Part shown: one piece after another, positions 43,044 through 53,514 of the stretch
Layout: the number at the start of each line of letters is the position of its first letter
Numbering within the stretch: the stretch's first letter is position 1
Assembly: GCA_039201605.1 (NCBI GenBank)
Contig: JBCCRO010000013.1
Span: forward strand, 62,001 to 126,000
Length of the DNA: 64,000 bases
From: CADEDH01 sp039201605
Lineage (GTDB): Bacteria; Actinomycetota; Acidimicrobiia; Acidimicrobiales; SZUA-35
Reading direction: 5' to 3'
Notes under the pieces: generated by a model
Told to the model about the DNA's origin: nothing
Database searches by the model: none
Seen by the model: only the letters and a program-made list of their open reading frames with translations
Made by a program: the position numbers and the translations under genes

Positions 43044-45544
43044 CCCAACCTCTGGCCGACGTCCGCATCGTCGAACTGGCCGAAGGCATCGCCGGCCCCT
43101 ACTGCGGCAAGCTCCTGGCCGACTTCGGCGCCGACGTGGTGAAGGTCGAGTCCGCCGACGGCGACCGCACCCGGCACCGCGGCCCGTTCCCGGCCGAGGG
43201 TTCAGACCCCGAGCAGAGCGCCCTGTTTCTCCACCTCAACACCAACAAGCGGTCGATCGTGGGCGAGGCCGGCACCGACCCAGACGGCGACGACCGGGTC
43301 CGGGCGCTGTTGGACCGGGCCGACGTCGTCATCACCTCCGACCCCGCTCTCGACGCCGACGCCCTCCGACGAGCTCATCCCCGGCTCGTCGTCGTCTCGG
43401 TGACGTCGTTCGGGCTGCACGGGCCCTACGCCGGCTACCGGGGTGAGGAGATCGTCCACTACGCCGTCGGCGGACCGATGTCGGCCACCGGCGATCCGGA
43501 GCGGGAGCCGGTGAAGATGGGGGCCGATCTCGGCCAGTACCAGTGCGGCACCGTGGCCGCCGTCGCCACCCTGGCGGCACTGGGCACGGCGGCCCGGACC
43601 GGCGCCGGACTCACCGTCGACCTGGCCAACGTCGACACCCAGATCGGTTCCATCGACCGGCGGATGACCTACCTCCTCTACGCCGCCTACCGGGGCGAGA
43701 ACGTCGAGCGGACCGGCGGCTACAACCTGTCGTCGATGCCGACCGGCTGTCGTCCCGCACTCGATGGCCACGTCCAGGTCTCGACCCTGATGAACTGGAT
43801 CCCCCGCATGCTCCAGGTGGTCGACAACGCCGACATGGCCGAGATCTACGACGCACCGGACTTCCTCACCGACGAGGACGTCCCCGAGGTCGTCGACGCC
43901 CATCTGTTGACCTGGACCCTCACCCGCACCCGCCAGGAGGCGATGGAGCAGGCCCAGGCCGAAGGGTGGCCGGTAACCGCCGTCAACCGCCCGGTCGACG
44001 TACTCGGCGACCGGCACTTCGCCGACCGCGGGTTCTTCACCACGGTCGAGCACCCGGTGGCCGGCCCCGTCCGCCAGGCCGGCGCCCCGATCCGGCTGGC
44101 CGACGGGTGGACGCTGCGGGGCCCCGCCCCCCGCCTCGGCGAGCACCGGGACGAGATCGACGCCGAACTGGCGGACCCCGGCCCCTCGGCCGACGAGCCG
44201 GCCCCGGCCGTCGCCTCGACGGCGGCCACCGGTGCCGACGCTCCGCTCCCTCTCGAAGGCATCAGGGTGCTCGACATGACGGTGGTGTGGGCCGGCCCCT
44301 ACGCCACCTGCCTCCTCGGTGACCTCGGAGCCGACATCGTCCGGATCGACAATCCCTACATCTTCCCCTCGGCCACCCGGGGCGTCCTGCCCCGACCGCC
44401 CGACGACCTCCTGGTCGACATCGGCGGCATCTTCGGCGGCTACCCCGACGGCGAGGGCGGGGATCGACCGTGGAACCGCATTGCGCTGTTCAACGCCCAC
44501 GCCCGCAACAAGCGCAGCGTCACCCTCGATCTGCGGCAGGACTCGGGCCGCGAGGCATTCCTCCGACTGGTCGACCACTGCGACGTCCTGGTGGAGAACA
44601 ACTCGGTCGAGCTGCTGCCCAAGCTCGGACTCGACTGGGACACGCTGCACGCCCGCAACGACCGGCTGATCATGGTGCGGATGCCCTCGGTCGGACTGAG
44701 CGGCCCCTACCGCGACTACCTCGGCTTCGGGGTGAACTTCGAAGCGCTGTGCGGCCTCGGCGCCCTCCGGGGCTACGACGACGCCGACCTCAGCGAGAAC
44801 GACGCCGTCTTCCACATGGACGCCGCCTCCGGATCCGCCGGCGCCCTGGCCACGCTTCTCGCCCTGCGTCGGCGGGAGACGACCGGCGTTGGCGAGCTGG
44901 TCGAGGTGGCCCAGACCGAGAACATGCTCAACCACATCGGCGAGTTGCTGATCGACGCCGACCGCACCGGCGTCGAACACGAGCGCCAGGGCAACCGTCA
45001 CGCCACCTACGCCCCCCAAGGGTGCTACCGGTGCGCCGGCGACGACGCCTGGGCCGTGCTGTCCATCACCGACGACGACGAATGGGATCGCCTGGTCGAG
45101 GTGCTGGGCTCGCCGCCGTGGGCCGCTGACGAGCGGTTCGCCACCGCCGAGGGCCGGCGGGAGGCCCACGACGAGATCGACGGCCACCTGGCGGCGTGGA
45201 CCGCCGGGCTCACCCCGCACGAGGTGTTCGAGCGGTGCCAGGCCAACGGGGTGACGGCCGCCCCCGTCCTACGGGAGCTCGACGCCTTCGCCGACCCCCA
45301 CTTCGTCGCCCGAGGCCTGTTCCGGCCCAACGGCAGCCCGGAGACCGGCGAGTACCACCACCCCGCCCACCTCTGGCGGTGGGACGGGCCCAAACTGGCC
45401 TGGGGCCCGCTCCCGGTGATGGGCGGCGACAACGAGGCGGTGTGGCGCGACCTCGTCGGCCTGACGGCCGAGGAGTACGACAAACTCGACGCCGACGGTC
45501 ACCTCAGCCTCGACTACCGGGGCCCCGACGGAGCGTCGCTGTGA
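43040..45544 (+). CDS. Double-length family III CoA-transferase (DddD-like layout), first half lacking catalytic Asp
   Basis: An 834-residue fusion of two CaiB/BaiF domains (about 1-380 and 403-834) joined by a Pro/Ala linker. AAGGAG precedes the ATG. Domain 1 has Gln166 (LGQYQCG) where the catalytic Asp is expected; domain 2 keeps Asp594 (FHMDAASG). Size and layout match the DMSP CoA-transferase/lyase DddD, whose essential Asp is, as I recall, also in the second domain; this is not evidence for DMSP use. Domain 2 shows IRVLDMTVVWAGPYATC and NNSVELLPKLGLDW. It overlaps the thioesterase start (GTGA). Confidence 0.87.
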   Translation: MTQPLADVRIVELAEGIAGPYCGKLLADFGADVVKVESADGDRTRHRGPFPAEGSDPEQSALFLHLNTNKRSIVGEAGTDPDGDDRVRALLDRADVVITSDPALDADALRRAHPRLVVVSVTSFGLHGPYAGYRGEEIVHYAVGGPMSATGDPEREPVKMGADLGQYQCGTVAAVATLAALGTAARTGAGLTVDLANVDTQIGSIDRRMTYLLYAAYRGENVERTGGYNLSSMPTGCRPALDGHVQVSTLMNWIPRMLQVVDNADMAEIYDAPDFLTDEDVPEVVDAHLLTWTLTRTRQEAMEQAQAEGWPVTAVNRPVDVLGDRHFADRGFFTTVEHPVAGPVRQAGAPIRLADGWTLRGPAPRLGEHRDEIDAELADPGPSADEPAPAVASTAATGADAPLPLEGIRVLDMTVVWAGPYATCLLGDLGADIVRIDNPYIFPSATRGVLPRPPDDLLVDIGGIFGGYPDGEGGDRPWNRIALFNAHARNKRSVTLDLRQDSGREAFLRLVDHCDVLVENNSVELLPKLGLDWDTLHARNDRLIMVRMPSVGLSGPYRDYLGFGVNFEALCGLGALRGYDDADLSENDAVFHMDAASGSAGALATLLALRRRETTGVGELVEVAQTENMLNHIGELLIDADRTGVEHERQGNRHATYAPQGCYRCAGDDAWAVLSITDDDEWDRLVEVLGSPPWAADERFATAEGRREAHDEIDGHLAAWTAGLTPHEVFERCQANGVTAAPVLRELDAFADPHFVARGLFRPNGSPETGEYHHPAHLWRWDGPKLAWGPLPVMGGDNEAVWRDLVGLTAEEYDKLDADGHLSLDYRGPDGASL

Positions 45545-46245
45545 GCGAGGCTGCGCCGGGACCGTCGTTGCCCGCCGAGGAGCTGGCGGCGGCCGACGCC
45601 GTCCGTCGGCTGGCCCAGGGCCTGATCGGCCGCACGGTCGACCCGGCGCTGTCGGCCGAGGTGGCGGCCACGGTCGAGCAACTGGTGGCGCGGGTCGAGG
45701 TGGAACCGCCCCGCACGAAGGCCGAGGCCTTCAGCTCGTATCCCGACCACAACGCCCACAAGCGTTTCGCCGAGGACGGCGAATGGCCCGACCGTCCCGT
45801 CGAGGGTCAGCCGATCAGCTTCGACGCCCTCTCGTTCGTGGCCGGTCGGCTCTCGCCCCTTTCGACCGACGAGGTGTTTCGCCGGGCGGGCGACGATGCC
45901 GTGGCCCGGATACGGTTCGGGCCCCTCCACGAGGGGCCGCCCACCCGGGTGCACGGCGGCATGCTGGCCGCCGTGTTCGACGAGGCGATGGGGGCGGCGC
46001 TCCGGGTGGCCGACATCCCGCCCTGCTTCACCGCCTCGCTGTCGGTGCGCTACGAGGCCGCCGCGCCGCTTGGGGTGGAGCTGACGTTCCGGGCCCGGGT
46101 CAGCGGTGTCGACGGGCGCAAGGTGTATCTCTCGGGCGAGGGCATCGGGCCCGACGGTCGCTTCACCTCGGCCGAGGGTCTGTTCATCAAGGTGCCGCTC
46201 GACGTGATCCACAACGTCATGGAGGACGGCTCGGCATCCCCCTGA
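45541..46245 (+). CDS. PaaI-like hotdog thioesterase
   Basis: A 234-residue protein; GTG start overlapping the previous stop. Residues 1-~90 are a helical extension; the hotdog domain follows with the PaaI-type motif TRVHGGMLAAVFDEAMGAAL (catalytic Asp/Glu in the helix) and FTASLSVRYEAAAPLGVELTF. It would hydrolyse acyl-CoA thioesters to relieve CoA sequestration or finish the pathway. Last gene of the ligase-CoA-transferase operon. Short CCTGAC repeats follow the stop (46241-46265). Confidence 0.85.
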   Translation: MSEAAPGPSLPAEELAAADAVRRLAQGLIGRTVDPALSAEVAATVEQLVARVEVEPPRTKAEAFSSYPDHNAHKRFAEDGEWPDRPVEGQPISFDALSFVAGRLSPLSTDEVFRRAGDDAVARIRFGPLHEGPPTRVHGGMLAAVFDEAMGAALRVADIPPCFTASLSVRYEAAAPLGVELTFRARVSGVDGRKVYLSGEGIGPDGRFTSAEGLFIKVPLDVIHNVMEDGSASP

Positions 46246-46291
46246 CCCTGGCCCTGACCCTGACCGGGGCCCGGCGGGCGGCGGGCGCCCG

Positions 46292-48622
46292 CTAGCGGGT
46301 GGCGGCGGCCAGGCGCCGGATGACGGGGACCACGTTGCGGGCCTCCCAGTAGCGGCTGAGCGTGGCCCCACCGCTGCCGGCCACGTGCGGTCGCAGGTAC
46401 TGGAGCCAGGCCAGGAGCACGAGCGCCGTCGGCGACACGTCGCCCCCGGCGGGCGAGGCGAAGGCACGATGGTTGGTGAGGGTGGCCGGGGCGTCGAGCA
46501 GTTCGCTGACGACGGGCCCGATGTCGCGACCCTGCTCCAGACGAAGGGCGCTCAGGGCGAGGACACCCCAGTCGAGCGCGATGGGCCCGTCCTCGCTCCA
46601 CTCCCAGTTGATCAGCCCGGTGAGGCGAGGGCCGCCCTGCTCGAAGCGGGCCTGGTCGAGCCGCAGGCTGCCGTGGATGCGGGCCCCGGGCAGCGTCTTG
46701 CCGCTCAAACCGTCGACGAGGCGTGAGGCGACCCGGGCCAGGTCGACCTCGGGGAGCCGGATGCCGTCGCCGAGGCGGCGGAGTGGCCGGGTGACCCAGC
46801 TTTCAAGGGACGACTCGTCCATGGCGATCTCGGTGGCGGTCTGGGTGTGCAGGTCGCCGAGGGCGGCGGCCAGGGCGTCGATGCGCTGGCCCTGGAGGGC
46901 GGCGTTGGCCGAGGCGTCGCCCCGCTCGCCCGACACCACCGACTCCACCAGGTACGAGCGTCCGAGGTGCTCGCCGTGATCGATGGGATAGGGCACCAGG
47001 TTGCGTAGGCCGCCGAGGCCGGTCATCCCGTTGAGGTCGGCGACGGCGGTGCGACGGCGGCGGAGTTCGGCCCCGCCCTCGTCGTTGCGGGCCAGCTCGA
47101 CCCGCAGCGGCGGGCGGCCGTCGTGGCCGACGACGGCGAGCGTCTGCCGCAGCTCGGTGGTGGTCTCGCGACGCCAACCCGGCATCGTCTGGTACATGGC
47201 GCCCAGGTGCTGGTCCACCTGCCGGTTGAGACCACGACGGAGCAGCAGCCCTCGCGTCCCCTGGAACGCCGACGCCACCCTCGCCCCCAGCGTGGCCAGG
47301 CCCCCCGACAGCTTCGGCGCCCACCACCACAGGGTGAGGGCGTCGACGGCGACGGCGGCGGCGGCGGCCGCCACCACCAGCCAGGCGGCGGCCAGGCCGT
47401 CGAATCCCCAGGGCCCGCTGAGGACGGCACCCAGTACGACGACGACCGCCACGCCCAGGGCTCGGGCGATGAGGACCTCCGTGGTGTGGCCCTCCGCTTC
47501 CAGCCGGACGGTGAACGTGGTGGCGACGGCCCAGGGCACGACCAGGACGGTGAGCAGAGCCATGGGGCCGGCGATGCCTTCGAAGGCGGTGCCGGGCAGG
47601 GCCGCCATCAACTGCCCGACGCCGAGGAGCAAGCCGTAGACCGCCAACCCGAGCCCGGTGTTGACCACCAGGGTGGCGGTGAGCGAACGGTCGTCGATCC
47701 GCTCCCCCTCGACCCGGGGCCCGGTCACGGCGGTCACCAGGGCCGAGGTGAACAGCAGACCGGCCGAGGTGAGCAGCCAGGCCAGGTGATAGTGCGTCGC
47801 TTCCGCCGCCTCGAAGCGCCCGACGGCGATCACGGCGACGGCGGCGACGGCGACAGCCGGTGTCAGGGCCCGCAGCCACGCCGTGCGGCCCAACAGCCGC
47901 AGCCGCTGAAGGGAGAAGGGCGGTGGCGAGGCCGGGTTGGCCAGCGTCGGCATCGGCACCACCAGGGCGTCGACCACCATCGGCCGCACGACGAAGAAGA
48001 CGACGACACCGACCGCGATGAGGACGGGCAGGGCCCAGGCGACCACGATGCGATCGTCGCCGCCACCGTCGGACACGGCGGACAGGGCCAGCAGAAGGAC
48101 GACCCGCAGCACGGCGACGGCGGCCCGCATGATCCAGACCCAGTCCTGTTCCTCGAACAACGCCGCCAGCAGGGCCTCGGCCAGCAGGTACAGGGCCCAG
48201 GCGACGGCGGCGGCCACGACGAAGGCGGCGAGCGGATCCGACAGCTGCAGGTCGAGGAGATCGGGCGCCCACAGGTCGAGCACGAACACGAGCAGCAGGG
48301 CCAGCATCGCAGCGGTTGCGCCGGCCAGGGCGGCGGCCCGCAACACGACCGGACCGGCTCCGGTGGCGCCTTCGGGCAGGCGTCGCTCCAGTCCCCGGGC
48401 CATACCGAGGTGGGCGACCCGGCCGATGGCCCCGATCACGGCGACGAGGGCGAACGCCGGAGCGAAGCCCTCGGAACCGAAACGGCCTGCGGCCAGGAGC
48501 CAGAAGGCCAGCACGGCGAGCGACGGCAGCGTGACACCGACCAGGGCCGACAGCGCGACCTCCCGTTCGGTGAAGGCCGTCAGGGCGCGTTGAAGCGCGC
48601 TGGCCCCGGATCCATCGCTCAT
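46292..48622 (-). CDS. Flippase-like membrane protein fused to a degenerate phosphotransferase domain
   Basis: About 776 residues from ATG 48622. Residues 1-~480 hold 12-14 membrane helices resembling polysaccharide flippases (Wzx/MurJ-like). Residues ~500-776 are cytoplasmic and resemble aminoglycoside/choline phosphotransferases: RVELARNDEGG, LNGMTGLGGLRNLV, YLVESVVSGERGD, then IHGSLRLDQARF and LTGLINWEWS. The catalytic HGD reads HGS (650-652) and the metal-binding Asp of IDW reads Asn672, so the domain is probably a pseudokinase. The fusion implies regulation of transport by a bound ligand or lipid-linked substrate (inference). It follows SelO on the same strand. Confidence 0.78.
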   Translation of the reverse strand: MSDGSGASALQRALTAFTEREVALSALVGVTLPSLAVLAFWLLAAGRFGSEGFAPAFALVAVIGAIGRVAHLGMARGLERRLPEGATGAGPVVLRAAALAGATAAMLALLLVFVLDLWAPDLLDLQLSDPLAAFVVAAAVAWALYLLAEALLAALFEEQDWVWIMRAAVAVLRVVLLLALSAVSDGGGDDRIVVAWALPVLIAVGVVVFFVVRPMVVDALVVPMPTLANPASPPPFSLQRLRLLGRTAWLRALTPAVAVAAVAVIAVGRFEAAEATHYHLAWLLTSAGLLFTSALVTAVTGPRVEGERIDDRSLTATLVVNTGLGLAVYGLLLGVGQLMAALPGTAFEGIAGPMALLTVLVVPWAVATTFTVRLEAEGHTTEVLIARALGVAVVVVLGAVLSGPWGFDGLAAAWLVVAAAAAAVAVDALTLWWWAPKLSGGLATLGARVASAFQGTRGLLLRRGLNRQVDQHLGAMYQTMPGWRRETTTELRQTLAVVGHDGRPPLRVELARNDEGGAELRRRRTAVADLNGMTGLGGLRNLVPYPIDHGEHLGRSYLVESVVSGERGDASANAALQGQRIDALAAALGDLHTQTATEIAMDESSLESWVTRPLRRLGDGIRLPEVDLARVASRLVDGLSGKTLPGARIHGSLRLDQARFEQGGPRLTGLINWEWSEDGPIALDWGVLALSALRLEQGRDIGPVVSELLDAPATLTNHRAFASPAGGDVSPTALVLLAWLQYLRPHVAGSGGATLSRYWEARNVVPVIRRLAAATR

Positions 48623-48765
48623 CGTCGCTCGATCACGAGCCAACCGCACGGACGCACTCCCATCCCGGAGACGGGCAAACCGCAACCCATCAACCAGCCA
48701 CCGCTGTCTTTCGACAACCGTGGCCCTTGAGAGTACCGGGTCGGCTGGCGTTCCGCCGGTCTAGC

Positions 48766-50385
<1,620 letters not shown>

Positions 50386-50394
50386 CGTGCTTCC

Positions 50395-50400
50395 ACGCTA
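50395..50400 (-). promoter_or_regulatory. -10 box (TAGCGT) for a leaderless selO mRNA
   Basis: TAGCGT on the minus strand ends 9 nt before the SelO ATG; no ribosome binding site is present in the gap. Confidence 0.5.
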
Positions 50401-50494
50401 GTCGGCCACCTCGACGGTGGCCGAGGTCGAGGCGGGTCATGGTCCCTCCATGGTGGCGGGGGCGGGCGGTAGCCTCGTCATCCGGAGGCACACC

Positions 50495-51472
50495 ATGGCG
50501 ACCCCGCTGCACGAGCTGATCGACGAGTTCTTCCTCGCCCGCATGCCCCGCAAACACTCCGAGCACACCCTCGCCGCCTACCGCCGCGATCTCGACGCCA
50601 TCTGCGAACAACTCGAGGCCGTCGTCGGACGCCCGGTGGCCGACATCACCGCCGAGGAGTTGCAGGTCCGCACCCTGCGCCGGGCCTTCGCCGGCATCTC
50701 CCACCAGTCGGCCTCGACGATCTCCCGAACCTGGTCGACCTGGAACCAGCTGTTCACCTTCGCCGTGGCCGAGCAGATCCTGCCCGGGAACCCGATGGCC
50801 GCCATCGACAAGCCCCGGGTGCCGAAGAGTCGACCGAAGGCCATCACCGGGGACGACAGTGTGGAGCGACTGCTCCGGGTGGCGTCCGCCGGGCGCCAGG
50901 GGGCGCGCGACCCGTGGCCCGAGCGCGACTTCGCCGTCGTCGTCATGCTGCTCACCTGCGGGCTTCGCCTGTCGGAGTTGTTGTCGCTCACCATCCAGTC
51001 GCTCGACGGTCCGGCCGGCGATCGGGTGATCGGGGTTCGGGGCAAGGGCAACAAGGAGCGGACGGTGCCCCTCGAACCCGAGGTGGAGTCGATCCTGGTC
51101 GAGTACCTCGAGAGTCGACTGCGCCGCTTCCCCGGCCGGTTGTCCCCCGGCGATCCCCTTTTCGTGGCCAACAGCGGTCGGGCCATGCGGCGGGGCGGGC
51201 TGCAGTATCTGATCGACCAGCTCTACCGGGAGGCCGGGATCCGCACCAGCGTCCCCGCCGGCGCTTTGGTCCACGCCCTGCGCCACACCTTCGCCACCAG
51301 CCTGGCCCGCAACGGGGCCAGCGGCGTCGAGCTCCAGCGTCTGCTCGGCCACGAGTCGTTGGCGACCACCCAACGCTACGTCGACGCCTCGGCCCGCGAG
51401 GTCAGGGCTGCGGCCCGGACCAATGAGGCCTATCGCACCCTTCGTTCCCTGGAGGACGAAGCGGACGGTTGA
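50495..51472 (+). CDS. Tyrosine recombinase (XerC/XerD-like)
   Basis: About 325 residues; ATG 50495 has CGGAGG six nt upstream, and a 26-residue upstream extension is rejected. The N-terminal SAM-like domain (HELIDEFFLARMPRKHSEHTLAAYRRDL, split as LIDEFFLA and SEHTLAAYRRDL) is followed by the catalytic core: Arg in CGLRLSELLSL, Lys in KGNKERTVPL, HALRHTFATSLA (His and Arg), LGHESLATTQRY (His and Tyr). It is complete. No adjacent integron or prophage is seen, so it may be a chromosomal dimer-resolution recombinase. Divergent from selO. Confidence 0.88.
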   Translation: MATPLHELIDEFFLARMPRKHSEHTLAAYRRDLDAICEQLEAVVGRPVADITAEELQVRTLRRAFAGISHQSASTISRTWSTWNQLFTFAVAEQILPGNPMAAIDKPRVPKSRPKAITGDDSVERLLRVASAGRQGARDPWPERDFAVVVMLLTCGLRLSELLSLTIQSLDGPAGDRVIGVRGKGNKERTVPLEPEVESILVEYLESRLRRFPGRLSPGDPLFVANSGRAMRRGGLQYLIDQLYREAGIRTSVPAGALVHALRHTFATSLARNGASGVELQRLLGHESLATTQRYVDASAREVRAAARTNEAYRTLRSLEDEADG

Positions 51473-51562
51473 ACAGCGCCTCGGCCGGGCCCGATCTCTT
51501 GACTATCAGGTTTCGTTTTGGCCGTATCCCGGGCACGATTCGGGGTCGCCGAAACACGCAGA

Positions 51563-51568
51563 TAGGGT
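51563..51568 (+). promoter_or_regulatory. -10 box (TAGGGT) for the RGG-box protein gene
   Basis: TAGGGT ends 10 nt before the ATG at 51579 with no ribosome binding site between, suggesting a leaderless or near-leaderless mRNA and setting the start. Confidence 0.45.
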
Positions 51569-51578
51569 TCTGATTCGT

Positions 51579-53435
51579 ATGGGTCGCAGGATCGAAGTAG
51601 AGCTGACGAGCACGAGGGACGACGGGTCGTGGACCTGGCGTGCGGCCGGAGCGCGGCAGCCAAAAGGTGAGCTTGTCGGGTCGCTCCTCTACGAGGGGGC
51701 GAAGGTCGGCGATGTGGTGAAGGTCGAGGCCGAATTCCACATCGATGGCATCGAGGTCACCGAGGTCTTCGCCCCGAAACAGAAGAAGCAGCGCACCGAC
51801 CTGCTCGAAATGAAGACCCGCCAGTTCAGCGACGACGAGCTGGTCACCACCCAGCGGGCCTCCCGCGACGATCGACGGGGCGGCCGACGCAACAACCGGC
51901 GTGACCGCGGCGACCGCAACGACCGTCGCGGTGGTGGCCGGGGAGAGGGCCGAGGCGACCGTGGCCCCCGCTCGGAGGTCGAGTCCCGGCCCAAGCCCAA
52001 GCGGCTGCGGCCCCGGCGGAACCATCGCGATGCTCTGCTGGCCGAGGTCGGCGACGAGCATCGTCCCATCGTCGAGCAGGTGATCCGCGACGGCATGCCC
52101 GGTGTCCGGGCTGCAATCGACAAGCAGAACGCCGAGGCCAAGGCGGCGGGCAAGCCCGAGATCGACGCCGCACCGATTCTGGCCATCGCCGAGAAGAACC
52201 TCAACAAGGCCCGTCTCGCCGAATGGCGCGACCGGGCCGACGCCGCCCTGGCCGACGCCGCCGAGCTCGATCTGCGCGACCTGCGCTCGGTCGTGGTAAC
52301 GGGCAACGACGTCGCCCGCGACGACGAGAGCCGCGAGCTCGCCGAGAAGCTGAAGACCACTCTCGACGAGCGCGTCGAGTCCGACCACGCCAACTGGCTG
52401 TCGGACATGGAGTCGGCCATCAAGGACGGTCGGGTGGTGCGGGCCCTGCGCCTCAGCTCCCGGCCGGTCAAGGCCGGCGCTCCCCTGCCGCCCGAGCTGG
52501 CCACCACCCTGGCCGGTCAGGCCTCCGAGGCCCTCGCCTCCGATGTGGGCCAGGATCGCTGGGCCACCGTGCTCGACGCCTTGGCCTTCTCGCCGGTGCG
52601 TGGCGCCGTCACCCCGACCGGTCTCCCGGCCGAGCCCAAGGAAGATCTGATCGACGCCGTGAAGCGGCTGTCGGATCGGGTGCCTGCCATCGCTCAGCTG
52701 TTCGGGATCGACCCGGCGTCGGTGCCGCGGTCGGCCAAGCGCCGCCGCCCCCGCCGCGACGCCAACAAGGGCCAGGGCAAGGGCAAGGGCCAGCAGGGTC
52801 AGGGCAACCGGGTACCGGCGCCCAAGCGCCCCGTGCCCGGGGCGGAGAAGCCCGAGCCGGCTCCCGAGCCCGCCGCCGAGAAGCCCGAGGAGACGGCTCC
52901 GGCTGCCGAGGAGACCGCACCGGTGATGGAGGAGACCGGCGCCGAGCAGGCGCTCGTCGCCGAAGCCCCCACCGAGGCGCCCGCAGCGGACGAGGCTCCT
53001 GCGGCGGACGAAGCTCCTGCGGCGGACGAAGCTCCCGCGGCTGAGGCGGAAGCCGCCCCGGCCGAGGACACCGCCGTCGCCGAGACGGCTGCCGATGAGG
53101 TACCCGCCGTAGAGGCACCCGCGGCCGACGAGGCTCCCGCGGTGGAGGTCGAAGCCGCCCCGGCCGAGGACACCGCCGTCGCCGAGACGCCGGCCGTGGG
53201 GAACTCCGCTCCGGCGGAGGCCCCGGAGGCCGAGGTCGCCCCCGAGCCCGATGCGGCGCCGACGGCCGAAGCTACGGCCCCGGAGGCCGAGGCCGCCGAC
53301 GAGGCACCGGCTTCCGCACCCGACGTCGCAGCCCCGGAGGCCGAGGTCGCCCCCGAACCCGATGCGGCGCCGACGGCCGAGGCCGAAGCGGCCCCGGAGC
53401 AGACGGCCGAGGCCGAGGAGCAGGTGTCGAGCTGA
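51579..53435 (+). CDS. Putative RNA-binding protein with RGG-type region and repetitive acidic tail
   Basis: About 618 residues. Residues 1-70 look like a small beta-barrel (RRIEVELTSTRDDGSW, KVGDVVKVEAEF), possibly OB/TRAM-like. Residues 95-130 are Arg/Gly/Asp-rich with RGG-like repeats (RRGGRRNNRRDRGDRN). A conserved-looking helical middle (~145-400) follows, then a basic stretch (KRRRPRRDANKG) and a Pro/Ala/Glu tail (~420-618) with 5-residue repeats (APAADE). I do not know the middle domain. The layout suggests a nucleic-acid-binding scaffold (inference). It ends at a strong intrinsic terminator. Confidence 0.7.
   Translation: MGRRIEVELTSTRDDGSWTWRAAGARQPKGELVGSLLYEGAKVGDVVKVEAEFHIDGIEVTEVFAPKQKKQRTDLLEMKTRQFSDDELVTTQRASRDDRRGGRRNNRRDRGDRNDRRGGGRGEGRGDRGPRSEVESRPKPKRLRPRRNHRDALLAEVGDEHRPIVEQVIRDGMPGVRAAIDKQNAEAKAAGKPEIDAAPILAIAEKNLNKARLAEWRDRADAALADAAELDLRDLRSVVVTGNDVARDDESRELAEKLKTTLDERVESDHANWLSDMESAIKDGRVVRALRLSSRPVKAGAPLPPELATTLAGQASEALASDVGQDRWATVLDALAFSPVRGAVTPTGLPAEPKEDLIDAVKRLSDRVPAIAQLFGIDPASVPRSAKRRRPRRDANKGQGKGKGQQGQGNRVPAPKRPVPGAEKPEPAPEPAAEKPEETAPAAEETAPVMEETGAEQALVAEAPTEAPAADEAPAADEAPAADEAPAAEAEAAPAEDTAVAETAADEVPAVEAPAADEAPAVEVEAAPAEDTAVAETPAVGNSAPAEAPEAEVAPEPDAAPTAEATAPEAEAADEAPASAPDVAAPEAEVAPEPDAAPTAEAEAAPEQTAEAEEQVSS
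52981..53390. repeat. Nested tandem and dispersed repeats in the acidic tail region
   Basis: Three near-identical 15-bp units (GCGGACGAAGCTCCT type) at about 52986-53033 encode APAADE. A 39-bp block at 53049-53087 recurs identically at 53151-53189, and a ~50-bp block starting at 53220 recurs nearly identically at 53331. All stay in frame. Confidence 0.8.
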
Positions 53436-53468
53436 GAGCCTGACCCGGCTCGAGCCACCGTTACGATC

Positions 53469-53505
53469 ACGACCGGGCCTTGCGGGGCCCGGTCGTCGCC
53501 GTTTT
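53469..53505 (+). terminator. Intrinsic terminator after the RGG-box protein gene
   Basis: A perfect 11-bp stem (ACGACCGGGCC / GGCCCGGTCGT, arms 53469-53479 and 53486-53496) with a 6-nt loop is followed closely by a GTTTT run. It ends transcription before the convergent Nudix gene. Confidence 0.8.
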
Positions 53506-53514
53506 CAGCCGGTA

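Noticed and set aside
50495..51472. Tyrosine recombinase as sign of a mobile element
   Set aside because: No attachment-site repeats, tRNA, excisionase or phage genes lie nearby, and flanking genes look chromosomal.
51499..51504. TTGACT as -35 box for the RGG-box protein gene
   Set aside because: No TANNNT lies 16-18 nt downstream; the better -10 candidate is 58 nt further on.
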